DNA of 64,000 nucleotides from Marinithermofilum abyssi (GCF_014641195.1 NZ_BMHQ01000005.1:124001-188000), one strand, 5' to 3'; positions 36,453 through 46,290 are shown, numbered from the stretch's first letter. Notes: generated from the letters alone by a model not told the origin. Numbers and translations: made by a program.

Positions 36453-37020
36453 TCGGGGTCACCTCCTCTACTACCCACTTCCCTCCTTCCTGACCAACGA
36501 CCACCTCATACAAAGTCCAGTTCTTCTCCTTACCACCATGGTCAAACACCGTCTCCGTCTCCGTTTTCACCTCCCAGTAAAAACGGCCCGTTTCTTGGGC
36601 CACTTCGTTTTCGGTCGTTTCTTTTACTTGAACCTCTATCACCTTCGCTTCCTTTATCCCCAACGGCTGGTCCGGTGCTTTCCACCCTTCTGCCATAAAC
36701 GAAGAGAGATAAGGGCGCATCTCTTTCAGCTTCTTTTCCGGGTGCTTTGCGTCATAGGAAAGATACGCCCGAATAAAGCGATCAGCCACCTGACGGGCCT
36801 TATCTCCGGATGATTTGGCTTCGCCCGAAAACGGTTGTTGGTTAGGTTCCGGCAAGGGCTTTTTCGCCTCTTTATGGGAAGGCTTGGGGGAGGGAGGAGG
36901 CTCCGCTTTCGGTTCCTCCTGTCCCCAATTCCACCACATCATTGAGCCGGAGAAACACAACCAAATAAAAACCGCCCCCAGAATCAACGTCATCTGGGAA
37001 GCGGATTGTCTTCGCCTCAT
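36394..37020 (-). CDS. VirB8/TcpC-like membrane component of the transfer channel
   Basis: The 208-residue protein has one N-terminal membrane helix (MTLILGAVFIWLCFSGSMMW), a proline/lysine-rich linker and a C-terminal domain of ~120 residues with the NTF2-like pattern of VirB8/TcpC (ARQVADRFIRAYLSYDAKHP, then FYWEVKTETETVF, NWTLYEVVVGQEGGKWVVEE). Assignment is by architecture and operon place. Its ATG overlaps the stop of the upstream VirB6-like gene (ATGA). Confidence 0.72.
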   Translation of the reverse strand: MRRRQSASQMTLILGAVFIWLCFSGSMMWWNWGQEEPKAEPPPSPKPSHKEAKKPLPEPNQQPFSGEAKSSGDKARQVADRFIRAYLSYDAKHPEKKLKEMRPYLSSFMAEGWKAPDQPLGIKEAKVIEVQVKETTENEVAQETGRFYWEVKTETETVFDHGGKEKNWTLYEVVVGQEGGKWVVEEVTPIGDAGAEPLQLGGAEAEEE

Positions 37021-38877
37021 ATTTTCGTCACCGCCTTCATGCCATAGCGCAGGGCCGCTTTTCCTGCTTTTTTTGCGACAGCTTTGGTTTCGTCATTCCA
37101 AGTCGTTTCTCCTTATAGCGTTGACCGTTGATGATCCGTCCATTTTGGATCGTTCCCTCTGTCGGTACTAGGTGGCTCGCTACGAAGGTGGGTTGACCAC
37201 CGTTATTCGACTGGGCAGGGCTGCTGATGGAAAGAGCGCGAGAATTACCAGAGTTCTTCTGGCCGTCGAAGGCAGGTTGAAATCGATCTGGCCACCATAC
37301 GTTGTTTGATAGGCATCGTACTCCGGATTGCGGAACGGCTCTACATACCGGAGCGGTCGATTTGGCTTCGAGGAACCACTGAGGAATTTTTGGATGTAGG
37401 CTTTGCCTCCGTGATAGGCTCCCCTTCCTTTTCGGATCGCGGTATCTACCCCTTGATCCACGTAACCTTCCGCTTTCCTTCCCCACTTCTCCATCCGGTG
37501 TTGGATCTGCTTCGGTGTCATTTGACGGAAGCTTTGGATCACGTTTTGTGCTTGAGTAACAGGGCGTTTAAAGAGCTTAAACACCTTTTTGTGGTGCAAA
37601 AGGATCACCGCTAGCAGAGCAATTTGGATCAATACACTGCCAAACCAGCCCCAACCGCTGAAAAGGGTGTACAGCTTGGTCGACAACAGAAGATACAGGG
37701 ACAACAGCAAGACCGCGACAATCTTGTACAGCCCAGCACCGATCCACTGCTTGAACCAGTTGATAACGCTCCAGATACCACCTTGAGGCCACAGGGCGTA
37801 GAGGAAAATAAACGCTGCAAGACTGCCCAACAGGAGGAATCCGATCCCATACCCTGCTGTAAAGAGCGAGAGCGTCAGTAACAGGGGAGTAAAAATAACC
37901 ACGCTGATAAACGCAAAGAAAGCAATCGTTCCTCGAGCCATCAGCCCACCCCATCCAGTCATGGAAGGATACTGTGGACCCTCTTGTTTAATTTTGAATC
38001 CTGCCCAATTTGCGACATCCTTTAAGACATCCACAAAATCATTGGAATCTTTCCCTTTCACCAAGGCTTTTGTTATGTCTTCGCGTTGTTTTTCATTTTT
38101 CGCACTCAACATCTTATATGTCATACGAGCATTAGGGTCTTTGGATTTCGGGCTAATTTCAGAGCCGGGTTTCATGGTTTTCCCAAACTCCCCCAATTGC
38201 CAAGGGATGATGACGAAGTTGGTCCAAATGTGGTTGCTAGTCTCTACTAGCGCCTCCGTTCCTGGTTCCGCGGAGAATTGGTCCTTTTCTTGCTTTTGCC
38301 CTTTTACCGAGTTCACCCCGGAAACGATCACGTCACTGGATTTGGAACTAAAATCATTAACGCCTTTGAGCACAGAATACATGTTGGTAAACAACAACGA
38401 GGTGATGGAAAGCAACAAAATGCTTTTCCCTACCTCTTTCATGGAATCGGCATATCGGCGGCGGATCAACTCCACCAGGACGTAAACACCCATGATGTTG
38501 AAAGCGATTTGCATAACCGCCTCAAAAAAGTTCCCACCAAGATACTCCACCAGATCGGAAACGGCACGGGCTAAGGTATTAAACCCCGGAATCTTAAACG
38601 CCAATTGGTACAGGTAGATCCCCATTTTGACGCCCAGAGCAATGATCACCATGCCCCAACCGATGAAAAAGTTAATGGTTTCTTGAATGGGGCTGGTTAC
38701 TCCTTCGTAATACCCGTCAAATCGATAGGATTCCAGGTCGAATTGTTCGTATAACTCGTTATCTGGATCGTTTGCCGGAGAGTGAGACGGGAGCATATTG
38801 TCTAAGGCACTGTCCGCAAAAGCCGTATGTGGCACCAACACCAACAAAAAAAGAAGGAGAGGCAACCATCTCCTCAT
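37017..38877 (-). CDS. VirB6/TrbL-like polytopic channel protein, two frameshifts near the C-terminus
   Basis: The chosen start is ATG 38877, which overlaps the stop of the lipoprotein gene (ATGA) after GAAGGTGAAG. A signal peptide (LLLFLLVLVPHTAFADS) is followed by about seven or eight membrane helices, as in VirB6/TrbL/TcpH proteins. Frame 1 stops at 37180, but the coding pattern goes on: a missing base at 37275-37276 restores DFNPAFDGQKNSGN, and another at 37111-37112 restores RYKGETTWNDETKAVAKKAG, ending KAVTKI at 37017 with an ATGA overlap to the next gene. Both are one base short in a homopolymer. If real, the tail is lost; if sequencing errors, the gene is intact at ~620 residues. Confidence 0.78.
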
Positions 38878-39320
38878 GGCTGCTTCACCTTCTTCCATTT
38901 ACCTTCGTCTGTCACCTGGTTAACTTCAAATTGGTCAATTGAATCAAAATCTGTGACTTGCCACTTACCGCTTGCTTGACTTACTTCCACTGTTATATAC
39001 GTTTGTTTTGGCGTTAAAATGATGTAGGTTCCATGATCGTGAGTTAGTGTTTTGCCTTTATAGGGTTGAATTGATATAGGTTTGTTAGGTGATTTACCGA
39101 CAGCTTTCAACCAATCAACCTTCTTATCCAAAAGACGTTTAACTTTTTTAGAGTCTCCTTCAACATACCTTGCCTTATAAAAATCAATCGCCGTTTGTTC
39201 TCCCGGCGTCAGTTTCGGTCCTTTGGGCTTCTCTGGGGCAGAAGCCGATTCAGTGCACGCGGCAGCTACCAAAAAGACCGACAGGCACAGGCCCGCCAGC
39301 CCGATCCATCGGATATTCAT
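38874..39320 (-). CDS. Small lipoprotein of the transfer module
   Basis: The 148 residues start with a lipoprotein signal (LAGLCLSVFLVAAAC, Cys near residue 22). The mature domain (TAIDFYKARYVEGDSKKVKR to WQVTDFDSIDQF) looks like an NTF2-like or DUF4878-like small fold. It is encoded between VirB4 and the VirB6-like gene with overlaps on both sides, so it is probably a channel lipoprotein analogous in place, not in sequence, to VirB7. Confidence 0.7.
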   Translation of the reverse strand: MNIRWIGLAGLCLSVFLVAAACTESASAPEKPKGPKLTPGEQTAIDFYKARYVEGDSKKVKRLLDKKVDWLKAVGKSPNKPISIQPYKGKTLTHDHGTYIILTPKQTYITVEVSQASGKWQVTDFDSIDQFEVNQVTDEGKWKKVKQP

Positions 39321-41995
39321 TAGATCACCCCCTCCTGTGTTCCTTTACTGACCGTATTTCTTTTCTCCCGTAAATGTCCAAATTCCTTCTCCCTCCTTCG
39401 ATTGGCTTCCGGACGGTGGTCAAAGGCATTAAAAAGACGCGGGTCCAATTGCTCCAAATCCATCTTTACTTTCGCCACCCGGTCGTCCAGATCGCGCATG
39501 ATCCATTCACCGGAATCCAGGTTCATAATCTCCGAGATATTGTCCTCATTCGGTTCAATGCCCAGAATATCGCAAGCAGAAGCCGCCTCCGTTTCATCGC
39601 CCACCGAGAAACAAAATCGGTATCCCAAGTTGGAGCGAATGTCTTCCCCGCCGTCTTCACCTTCCCGCAACTTCTCTTCCCGTTTGCCCCGCAGGTCTTT
39701 GGCGTTGTGGATAATGGTCATCACATCGGCATCCTTAGAGCGACAGGTTCGCATAAACTCCCGGTAAGCCATTTCCCCCTCATCCACTTCCATCAGTCGG
39801 TGATTTTCCTCAAACACCACCCCTTTGGCATACGGAGTCGGCTGGTTCACAAACCGCCGGGCAAACTCGGTCATGGCAATCAACAGGGTCATATTTAATC
39901 GATAATCAGGCCTGCCCGGTTTAGGCATTTGAAGGTCCTGCATCTGAATAATGGTAAGCGGATTGGAGATATCGATCGGGGTTTCATCGCCATCCCCAAA
40001 CAGCAACTGGGCTTGGGACTGGCGGGCTTTTCGTTTCAAACTGGCATGGATGCGCGCTACGTCGTCCCGCGCCTGATCATTTAAGAGTAGATCCGGGTAC
40101 TGTTGCTCGCCTGTGGCGATCCGCCGCAAGTGTTCCAACACCCGTATCATCGACGGGTGACGATCTGAATGTATTGTTTCATGCACCGCATACCCGATGG
40201 CTGTTCCTGCCCAAGAAGAGTCTTTTTCATCGGCAAGATACAGCAGCATACTTTCGGCCAACTGCCCCTTTAGGATTCGCTCGTCGGCAGAGGCCTTTTC
40301 GATCCCCAGCAAGGGATCAAACTTCCCTTTATCCCGAATGGTGTTTCCAACAGAGACGATATTGGTGATCTCCGCCAACTCCGATAACTCATACGCAATG
40401 GACCACAGTTCGTTTTTCGGCTCAAACAGAAGCTGGTGAACGCCCCGTTGCAGCCGTCGATACACGATATAACACTTAAGCATCGTCTTTCCGCGCCCAA
40501 GGGAGCCCATGATCAGCGACGAGGAGGTTTTGGAAAGGTGATCCCTAGCCCGCGACTCATCCATGAACACAGGGGTATTCCCTCTCGCCCACTGTTCGAT
40601 TTTCCTCTTGTCGGACTTGGTTCCCAACATGATCGTGGTGCCCAGGTAAATCCCTGCCGGGTCCCCCACCTCCGTTGTCGCCAAAGGCATGAAGCTCGCC
40701 ACAAACTCCGCCGTCGGTCGGACAATGTAATGCCGATCCATCTTCCCTGCTCCGGGCAGGGTATCGTGATACAAGTTTTTTTGATCGTTGCGCGGGATCT
40801 CCAAACGCAATCCGATCTCCTTCATCTTGGAGATGAGTTGCCCCCGACGATTTTTCACCTCTTTCGGGGTATCGCCCCAGACACAAAAGACCAGGCGCAT
40901 CTTAAACAGAGGCGTTTTCTCCTCTTCCAACTTCTCGTCCAAGGCTTCATTGGCCGCTTTGCGCTCGGCATCTTTACCAATATCCCGCTCTTCCGTCTCT
41001 TCCCCTTTGGACTTCACAGTATGATTGATCTGGCCTGTAATCAGATCCCATTTTTTCTTGAGTTCCTTACGCGCTTTGTTGTTGGGCATCAGTTCCAAAT
41101 CCATGTCAATCTCCACCGGAAAGGGAAGCTCCTTGGCCTTTCGAAACACCTCTGCCTTATTGGGAAAGCCGATTCCTGGGGGTAACCAGGAAACCGTCAG
41201 AAGTTGGAAATAGCCCCTTATGGTTTCTTCGGGAAAATCTTTCTCCCAGCGGACCATACCCAGCGGCTTTTTGAAACTAAGGTCCACATCGTTCATGCCC
41301 CGTTCAACGTCGGCTTTAGATACATGGACATACCCATCGCGAACCAGCAAATCCATCGGCTCTTCCTGAATCTCTGGGCTGACTCCCCGACATCCGCATC
41401 GCTCCGTCAGATATAACACTTCCGACTCTCCCAGCCGGGTAATGCCACCAAGAAAGTAGGTGGTTAAGTGGTTGTAGACATCCTGCTCCGCCTGTTCAAA
41501 CCGCTCCCACTCCGTAAACGGCAAGCGATAATAGTCGCCGCCCATAAACTCATCTACCAAGACGGAAGGGTCCCGCACCACTTCATAAAGCCCTCGCCGA
41601 ATCTCCTCTAACAAATTGCCGCTAACACTTTCCATATTGACCTTGAGTACCAGCATTTCGCGACTGGGAACCAACTTCCTCAGCATACGTTCCACGTTCT
41701 TCAGGGTGGTTTTCCAGGTCTTCCGCATGCAACCTGGCACCTTTTTCGGATCGTCATTCATCGACTCCCAAGGGGAATAAGGAACCGGAATTGCTTTGAA
41801 ACCAATGTCATAGGGACATTCGTTAAGGAACTTCTTTAATTTGTCCCTCAGTTGAATCCGTTCCCCGTCGGAGAGAAAGTCATAGTTGATCTGTGGAACA
41901 TGGTAGTAGCCAAACGCCTGACCATCTTTGTTGACGATCATATTACCGGAACGGATCAGCGTTGGAAATTCGTACTTCACTTTGATCAGATCCAT
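39320..41995 (-). CDS. VirB4/TraC-family conjugation ATPase
   Basis: The 891-residue protein shows Walker A MGSLGRGKTMLKCYIVYRR near residue 500, Walker B GVVFEENHRLMEVDEGEMAY near residue 730 and a downstream MRTCRSKDADVMTIIHNAKD, the pattern of VirB4 motors. The N-terminal ~400 residues are the usual substrate or assembly domain. It is the signature gene of a type IV secretion system and is intact. It overlaps the small membrane gene upstream and the lipoprotein gene downstream. Confidence 0.92.
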   Translation of the reverse strand: MDLIKVKYEFPTLIRSGNMIVNKDGQAFGYYHVPQINYDFLSDGERIQLRDKLKKFLNECPYDIGFKAIPVPYSPWESMNDDPKKVPGCMRKTWKTTLKNVERMLRKLVPSREMLVLKVNMESVSGNLLEEIRRGLYEVVRDPSVLVDEFMGGDYYRLPFTEWERFEQAEQDVYNHLTTYFLGGITRLGESEVLYLTERCGCRGVSPEIQEEPMDLLVRDGYVHVSKADVERGMNDVDLSFKKPLGMVRWEKDFPEETIRGYFQLLTVSWLPPGIGFPNKAEVFRKAKELPFPVEIDMDLELMPNNKARKELKKKWDLITGQINHTVKSKGEETEERDIGKDAERKAANEALDEKLEEEKTPLFKMRLVFCVWGDTPKEVKNRRGQLISKMKEIGLRLEIPRNDQKNLYHDTLPGAGKMDRHYIVRPTAEFVASFMPLATTEVGDPAGIYLGTTIMLGTKSDKRKIEQWARGNTPVFMDESRARDHLSKTSSSLIMGSLGRGKTMLKCYIVYRRLQRGVHQLLFEPKNELWSIAYELSELAEITNIVSVGNTIRDKGKFDPLLGIEKASADERILKGQLAESMLLYLADEKDSSWAGTAIGYAVHETIHSDRHPSMIRVLEHLRRIATGEQQYPDLLLNDQARDDVARIHASLKRKARQSQAQLLFGDGDETPIDISNPLTIIQMQDLQMPKPGRPDYRLNMTLLIAMTEFARRFVNQPTPYAKGVVFEENHRLMEVDEGEMAYREFMRTCRSKDADVMTIIHNAKDLRGKREEKLREGEDGGEDIRSNLGYRFCFSVGDETEAASACDILGIEPNEDNISEIMNLDSGEWIMRDLDDRVAKVKMDLEQLDPRLFNAFDHRPEANRRREKEFGHLREKRNTVSKGTQEGVI

Positions 41996-42210
41996 TGTAT
42001 CCCTCCTTTTTTGGGGATTGACTTGTAAACGACATCATCGGCCTCTTCCATTGGCGGAGGAACCTTCACAACCAGAGGGCGCTCTGGCTTATCCTGTGGC
42101 TGATATACCCTTCCTAAAGACTGTTGTTGGTGCAAATCATGCCAACCCCAGCCCGTCATAACCAATCCAAGCACCATCAATCCGCCACCAATCAACGTTT
42201 TAGTTTTCAT
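41986..42210 (-). CDS. Small single-pass membrane protein of the transfer module
   Basis: Seventy-four residues with an N-terminal helix (LIGGGLMVLGLVMTGWGWHD) and a polar, proline-containing tail. It overlaps VirB4 and the surface-protein gene by ten or so bases on each side, which argues for a structural role in the channel. No family was recognised; VirB3-like proteins occupy this place in other systems. Confidence 0.6.
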   Translation of the reverse strand: MKTKTLIGGGLMVLGLVMTGWGWHDLHQQQSLGRVYQPQDKPERPLVVKVPPPMEEADDVVYKSIPKKGGIQWI

Positions 42211-42853
42211 GGCGCTTCAATCGTGTCACTCCCCATCCTGCCGCCGCAATCACCAGACCTAGGAGAGCCACCAAGGGTGCTGGGCTACCTGTCTTAGGCA
42301 TCTTTCCTCCATCGATGGTTTTCGGTACGCGTTCTTGTTTTTGATCACCCTTTCCTGTAGAAGGTTTTACTTGAAGCTTTTTGGGTAAAGATTTTTCTTT
42401 CTGGTCATTTTTCGGCTTCTTCATTTGTTTATCTGACTCATGAGAAACTATCTGCGTTACTTTTGGTTGATTCACGGGATTTTGGATCAAAGGCGTTGGC
42501 TGTTCAGGTTTCTTTTGAGAAACATCCTGCTTGGGTTGTTCCGCTGGGTTCTTCTTCTGTTCTTCGGGAGGTTTCTGTACCTCCGGTTCTTCCATCGAAG
42601 GAGACAGTTGGTCATCGTGTGGCTCCATGGTCGGAGGCTCCGGCTTTGGTTGTTCCTGTTTTGGTGTTTTGCTTCCAACAGAAAGACCAACCTCCAATTC
42701 ATTTTGAACGGGTTGCGCCTTTACGGGCGCCGATTCTACCTGTTTAGGCAAGTCATTATTCAGCGGTAGCCCCGGATCAGCAAAAGCAAAAGAGCTTCCC
42801 GATAATACCCCCAAGGTCACCGTCGCTGTTACCGGAATCCATTTGTTTTTCAA
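42200..42853 (-). CDS. Sortase-anchored surface protein with MPKTG signal
   Basis: The best start is TTG 42853, nine bases after GGGGGAAGGAAAG (upstream in-frame ATG and TTG lack sites). A signal peptide (VTATVTLGVLSGSSFAFADP) is followed by ~150 residues of Pro/Lys/Gln/Glu-rich low-complexity sequence and a C-terminal sorting signal: MPKTGSPAPLVALLGLVIAA plus Arg/Lys tail. MPKTG is a variant of LPXTG. Wall-linked proteins of this kind may act as mating-pair or surface-contact factors. First gene of the transfer operon as visible. Confidence 0.8.
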   Translation of the reverse strand: MKNKWIPVTATVTLGVLSGSSFAFADPGLPLNNDLPKQVESAPVKAQPVQNELEVGLSVGSKTPKQEQPKPEPPTMEPHDDQLSPSMEEPEVQKPPEEQKKNPAEQPKQDVSQKKPEQPTPLIQNPVNQPKVTQIVSHESDKQMKKPKNDQKEKSLPKKLQVKPSTGKGDQKQERVPKTIDGGKMPKTGSPAPLVALLGLVIAAAGWGVTRLKRHEN

Positions 42854-42916
42854 CGTTTCAATCTTTCCTTCCCCCATTGTTTTGTGTGGCAATAGAAAAA
42901 GTACCCTTTCGGATGC

Positions 42917-43121
42917 TTAGAAACCTCCGCAATCTCCACCACCTCCAAAATCACTACCGCCGCCAAAAGAACCCCCTGAATCGAGACTTGCTGGAACGGC
43001 TTATATCTAACCAAGTGAAGCTATTAGCGACATACAAGGGATGTGCTGGGTTGGTTAGCCAATCTTGGCTTGAAGCGTACGTTTGTTGTTTGCGACGCTT
43101 TTTCCATCCAAAAATGTTCAT
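42917..43121 (-). CDS. Small Gly-rich protein ending in a GGGGDCGGF tail, frameshifted
   Basis: Hand-read. ATG 43121 follows AAAGG. The first frame is MNIFGWKKRRKQQTYASSQD, then WLTNPAHPLYVANSFTWLDI; a surplus base near 43001 (T on plus strand) shifts it. The other frame gives SLDSGGSFGGGSDFGGGGDC then GGF, a tail seen in many small Bacillota proteins of unknown function. Repaired length is 67-68 residues. It lies between the surface-protein gene and the broken methyltransferase. Confidence 0.55.
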
Positions 43122-43151
43122 CATCCTTTCATGGATTTTTTTGTTGACCCT

Positions 43152-43654
43152 TTAGTCCACTGGCTTTTCTGTGGGGTGTTTTCCTCCTTGTACCGGTTTG
43201 TACGAAAGGACATTCCCGGTATCCTTTCGTTGAGGCTTTCCTGCCCCCTTCGAAAAGTGAAGAACCAACTTATGTTGATTACGAAAACATGACCCCATCG
43301 TGAAATAGGTTATATCCCATACCAACAGGTGATTGTAACGAAAGTCTGCACTTTCTATCGCCGCCGAAAGATAAGGCACCATCCTCCAGTCAATGAAAAT
43401 AATGACGTGACCACCTGGTTTTAGCATCCGTGCCATTCAAGGGCGCATTGCCGCATAAACCAGAAGAATCCGTTTGTGGACAGAACATCTCCACCGAACC
43501 ACCGACTTTTTGATTTACTTGGCGTCATGCGGTTTCTTTGCCCTTTCCCCGATTCCTGATGCGCACCACTACAATAAGGTGGGTCAGTGATTACAGCATC
43601 CAAGATTTCCGGTGGCAAGGCTCGCATTCTTCCAAGGCAATCTCCTTCGATCAC
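43152..43654 (-). pseudogene. Broken site-specific DNA methyltransferase (DPPY type)
   Basis: Frame 1 has VIEGDCLGRMRALPPEIL and AVITDPPYCSG, the catalytic DPPY of N6-adenine/N4-cytosine methyltransferases. Frame 2 has MLKPGGHVIIFIDWRMVPYL and GGKHPTEKPVD, the late motifs. They are separated by a base missing from a TT/AA run near 43436. The protein then stops right after HPTEKPV, so the SAM-binding FxGxG block that should follow is gone. A G7 run at 43677-43683 may also have disturbed the start. It is probably dead and truncated by the join to the transfer operon. Confidence 0.8.
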
Positions 43655-43838
43655 TTGGTTAAGAAAACGTTGCGATCCCCCCCATTTCCTTTTATCGCAA
43701 AAGAGAAAAGCACCCGACGTTAGCCGAATGCTTTCAACCTTTCGCTTATTTTGTTGTTTTAAAACCTCTTATTCCTCTTTTTACCCGTTTTTCATGATCT
43801 TTTTCCGGATTTTTTCCGGTCTTTTTCCGGTAATTTTG

Positions 43839-43979
43839 GAGGTGCTGGGCATGTGCATTTTCAACATGGCCGTCGGTATTTTACACCAATCTTTCAGCCT
43901 TGAAGAGGTGATGGAAACGGCGTAACGGATAAAAGAAACGGTCATTCGCCTGGTAAAAGGGATTTTGAACCGGATGTGA
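43839..43979 (+). pseudogene. C-terminal remnant of a purine nucleoside phosphorylase
   Basis: Read through one in-frame TAA: EVLGMCIFNMAVGILHQSFS, then LEEVMETA-stop-RIKETVIRLVKGIL. PNP proteins end with a very similar C-I-NMAAGIL-Q-LSHEEV-ET block. The upstream part of the gene is missing. Twenty bases later a second PNP begins, suggesting that two tandem PNP genes were once here. Confidence 0.6.
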
Positions 43980-43998
43980 AAGCAGAGGGGAAACAGAG

Positions 43999-44229
43999 AT
44001 GACGAACCGTTTGCAACAAATAAAAATCCAGGAAGCTAAAAAATACATCGAAAAACAAACGGTCGTCCGGCCGGAAATCGGGTTGAACCTGGGCTCCGGA
44101 TTGGGCGTGTTGGCCGATGAGAAATGTTCTTCGATGCAACTCACCTTTGACTCGAAATTTCATCATCTTCCCCCTTATTCATCCGTGGTCAACGCCAGAG
44201 GAGCTTTCCTTTCCATCTCCACCTTTTGA
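43999..44229 (+). pseudogene. N-terminal remnant of a second purine nucleoside phosphorylase
   Basis: A 76-codon frame starts after GAGGGGAAACAGAG. QEAKKYIEKQTVVRPEIGLN then LGSGLGVLADE is the PNP N-terminus with the phosphate-binding GSGLG loop; the later PPYSSVVNARGAF matches the usual FP-STV-GHAG block in degraded form. The remaining ~190 residues are absent. It is cut by the convergent lipoprotein gene at 44234. Confidence 0.65.
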
Positions 44230-44233
44230 AGAA

Positions 44234-44608
44234 TTATGGATTATAGTATTTCACTGGTGTATACGATCCGCAGGCTTTGTACTGGGTTGCTCCAATCAAC
44301 TTCTGATAGCCGTGATTGGTTAACCCTGCAAATATCACTGACACCGTGTAACCCGGTTTGATTCCCTCCACCGTGATGTCATCCCCTGAGTGCCTCTGTT
44401 TGAATACTAGTTTATCCGATGCCCCTTCATCATTTGGAGGAGGATCCAATGGATAGGTATGAACCTCCCAGTGTCCGTCGGCGGTCCATGTGTTGGTAAG
44501 CTCAACCGTCATGGTTTGATCTTCACAATCGAAGGAAAACTCCATTTTCGGTGAACAACCGGTGATGAGCAGAAGAAGGAGCATCGGAATCCCCATGCGC
44601 TTGATCAT
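44234..44608 (-). CDS. Small lipoprotein of unknown function
   Basis: The 124 residues start at ATG 44608 after AAAAGGAGGA. Lipobox LLITGCSPKM. The mature part (VELTNTWTADGHWEVHTYPL, DDITVEGIKPGYTVSVIFAG) suggests a beta-sandwich of FN3-like type with paired Cys. No partner is obvious. Confidence 0.65.
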   Translation of the reverse strand: MIKRMGIPMLLLLLITGCSPKMEFSFDCEDQTMTVELTNTWTADGHWEVHTYPLDPPPNDEGASDKLVFKQRHSGDDITVEGIKPGYTVSVIFAGLTNHGYQKLIGATQYKACGSYTPVKYYNP

Positions 44609-44733
44609 TCGCCTTTATCCTCCTTTTCATTATTATAACTCCTTTCTGACTTTCTCTATGGATTTAACCACCCTCTGAGTAATTCAACAGAAATTGTTAG
44701 CCCTAAAAGGGTCCAGGCTAATCGGAAAGGAAC

Positions 44734-45132
44734 TCATATTAAAGTGGTCGGTTGGAATGAACCTCTTTCCGTCTTTTCTCTACTATGATCATGGGGGAAT
44801 GCGCATGGAATGGTTGTCTGTTGTGTTGGCCCCGGTGTCACATTAAGAAAGTCGGGATTAAAAAAGGTGGTAGGAACGAGCAATCTGTCTCGGTACGTTA
44901 ATTGATCCAGCTTCTGAAGATCTTTGGCGTCCTCGCCTTTGAAGTCATCGCGTTTATCTTTCGGTATGGTATGAATTAACCGTTCGTTGAGAGGGACATG
45001 GTTGTATTTTCCTGCGTGAAGGGGGGCACTGTCGTGTTTTCCTGAGCCCTGAGCAAAGGTCCAAACGACAAAAGCCAACGTACCAATTAAAAGCGCCGTG
45101 ACACCGAAAAAAACAACCCGACCTTTTGTCAA
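44734..45132 (-). CDS. Single-pass membrane protein of unknown function
   Basis: The start is probably TTG 45132, nine bases after GAAGGGA. About 132 residues with an N-terminal helix (VVFFGVTALLIGTLAFVVWT) and a polar extracellular tail containing HVPLNERLIHTIPKDKRDDF. No family was recognised. Confidence 0.55.
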   Translation of the reverse strand: MTKGRVVFFGVTALLIGTLAFVVWTFAQGSGKHDSAPLHAGKYNHVPLNERLIHTIPKDKRDDFKGEDAKDLQKLDQLTYRDRLLVPTTFFNPDFLNVTPGPTQQTTIPCAFPHDHSREKTERGSFQPTTLI

Positions 45133-45141
45133 ATGAACCAA

Positions 45142-45860
45142 TCCCTTCGTGCGGATTCTGTTTCCACCCTTCCCTTATTACGACCATCAGGGGCTCACGT
45201 AGGTTCCCATTCTGCTTTGTTATTCGTAAGAATAAAAAAATTTCTATCCACTATCAATTATAACAGTCCTAGTGGGTTTTTTATCTTGTCTACTTTTATG
45301 GGTCCAGATCAGGCCAATGACGGGGTTTGTTTTTTATATTGAGAGAGTCTGGGGGTTGAAACAAACGGAAGAAAGCCGCCCATTTCGGACGGCTTTCAGC
45401 AGAATGGCGATGTATTCGTTAAAATCATATTTAATCCCAAACTAGCTTATTCTCTAGCTTCCGAAACAGTTACGCTTATCGGAAATCGGAGGGGGTAATT
45501 CACCCCCTCCCGAAACGTAGACACTGTAACGATCAAAAAAGGACCGTGATTTACACTCCTTTCTACCTTTGTCAGCAGCCTTGCCGCCCCAAAAGGGGCG
45601 GTTTTTTTAAGACTGAGGATTGCTTACGATTCTCTTTTTTCTGCGGGATCAACTGCAATAGCACTAGGGGCTTCTTTACGCTGCCAGACTGGGCAGCGAT
45701 CCTCTTAGAAAAACACCAAATAATGACTGTCTTCCGAATAACTAATTAGGGGGTACTTTTTTCTTAACTTGATGGCGATGTCCGTATTGCCCCTATATGG
45801 ACTGACTGGTGCATAAAGAGATCCAGTTCAAATAATCAGTCATCATTATGGAGAGGTACT
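45142..45860. other. Long intergenic region with hairpins
   Basis: No gene is supported over ~720 bases. It contains hairpins at 45371-45397 (GAAAGCCG/CGGCTTTC), about 45489-45511 (GGAGGGGGT/ACCCCCTCC) and the terminator at 45583-45608. The left 100 bases are AT-rich and may hold the promoter of the minus-strand gene at 45132. Confidence 0.4.
45583..45608 (+). terminator. Rho-independent terminator, orphan
   Basis: Stem CCGCCCC / GGGGCGG with loop AAAA and seven T. Confidence 0.85.
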
Positions 45861-46208
45861 ATGAAGAAAAAGAGATATCAGTATGTTTTAGAATCGGGAT
45901 TGGGTACTATCGGTTTTATTACCATTTCTTTTATTTTCGGTTATGCATTGTACGGGAATCGAAGCGATGCACCCTCCTGGATTCCAAAAGGCTTTTTCCC
46001 TGAGGATTTTCCTGAGGAATGGTGGAATCAGATAATTATAAAATTTTTCTTTTGGTTATTTGTTACTAATGCTATTATATATGGTATATGGTTTCTAGTT
46101 GAATTCAGAAGGTTATTGATTAATCGAGCCCCAAAACAAAAAAATTATAGAATATATTACAGATATGAAAGATATGAAAGATGTCGTAATTCAAAGCCTG
46201 ATGATTAA
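45861..46208 (+). CDS. Two-helix membrane protein of unknown function
   Basis: The 115 residues start ATG after GAGAGGTACT. Two membrane segments (GTIGFITISFIFGYALYG; FFFWLFVTNAIIYGIWFLVE) are separated by a Pro/Trp-rich loop (SWIPKGFFPEDFPEEWW). A basic, Tyr/Arg-rich tail follows. No family was recognised. AT-rich compared with its neighbours. Confidence 0.6.
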   Translation: MKKKRYQYVLESGLGTIGFITISFIFGYALYGNRSDAPSWIPKGFFPEDFPEEWWNQIIIKFFFWLFVTNAIIYGIWFLVEFRRLLINRAPKQKNYRIYYRYERYERCRNSKPDD

Positions 46209-46290
46209 TTTGTTCGCTTTAGGAGGTAAGGAAATGAAGGCGCAACAGGGCTTGTTTTTGTGTCCAGATTTAAGGAGCATCCACCAATAA

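Noticed and set aside
40436-41185. Plus-strand ORF of 249 codons opposite VirB4
   Set aside because: Shadow frame; the VirB4 reading has all ATPase motifs.
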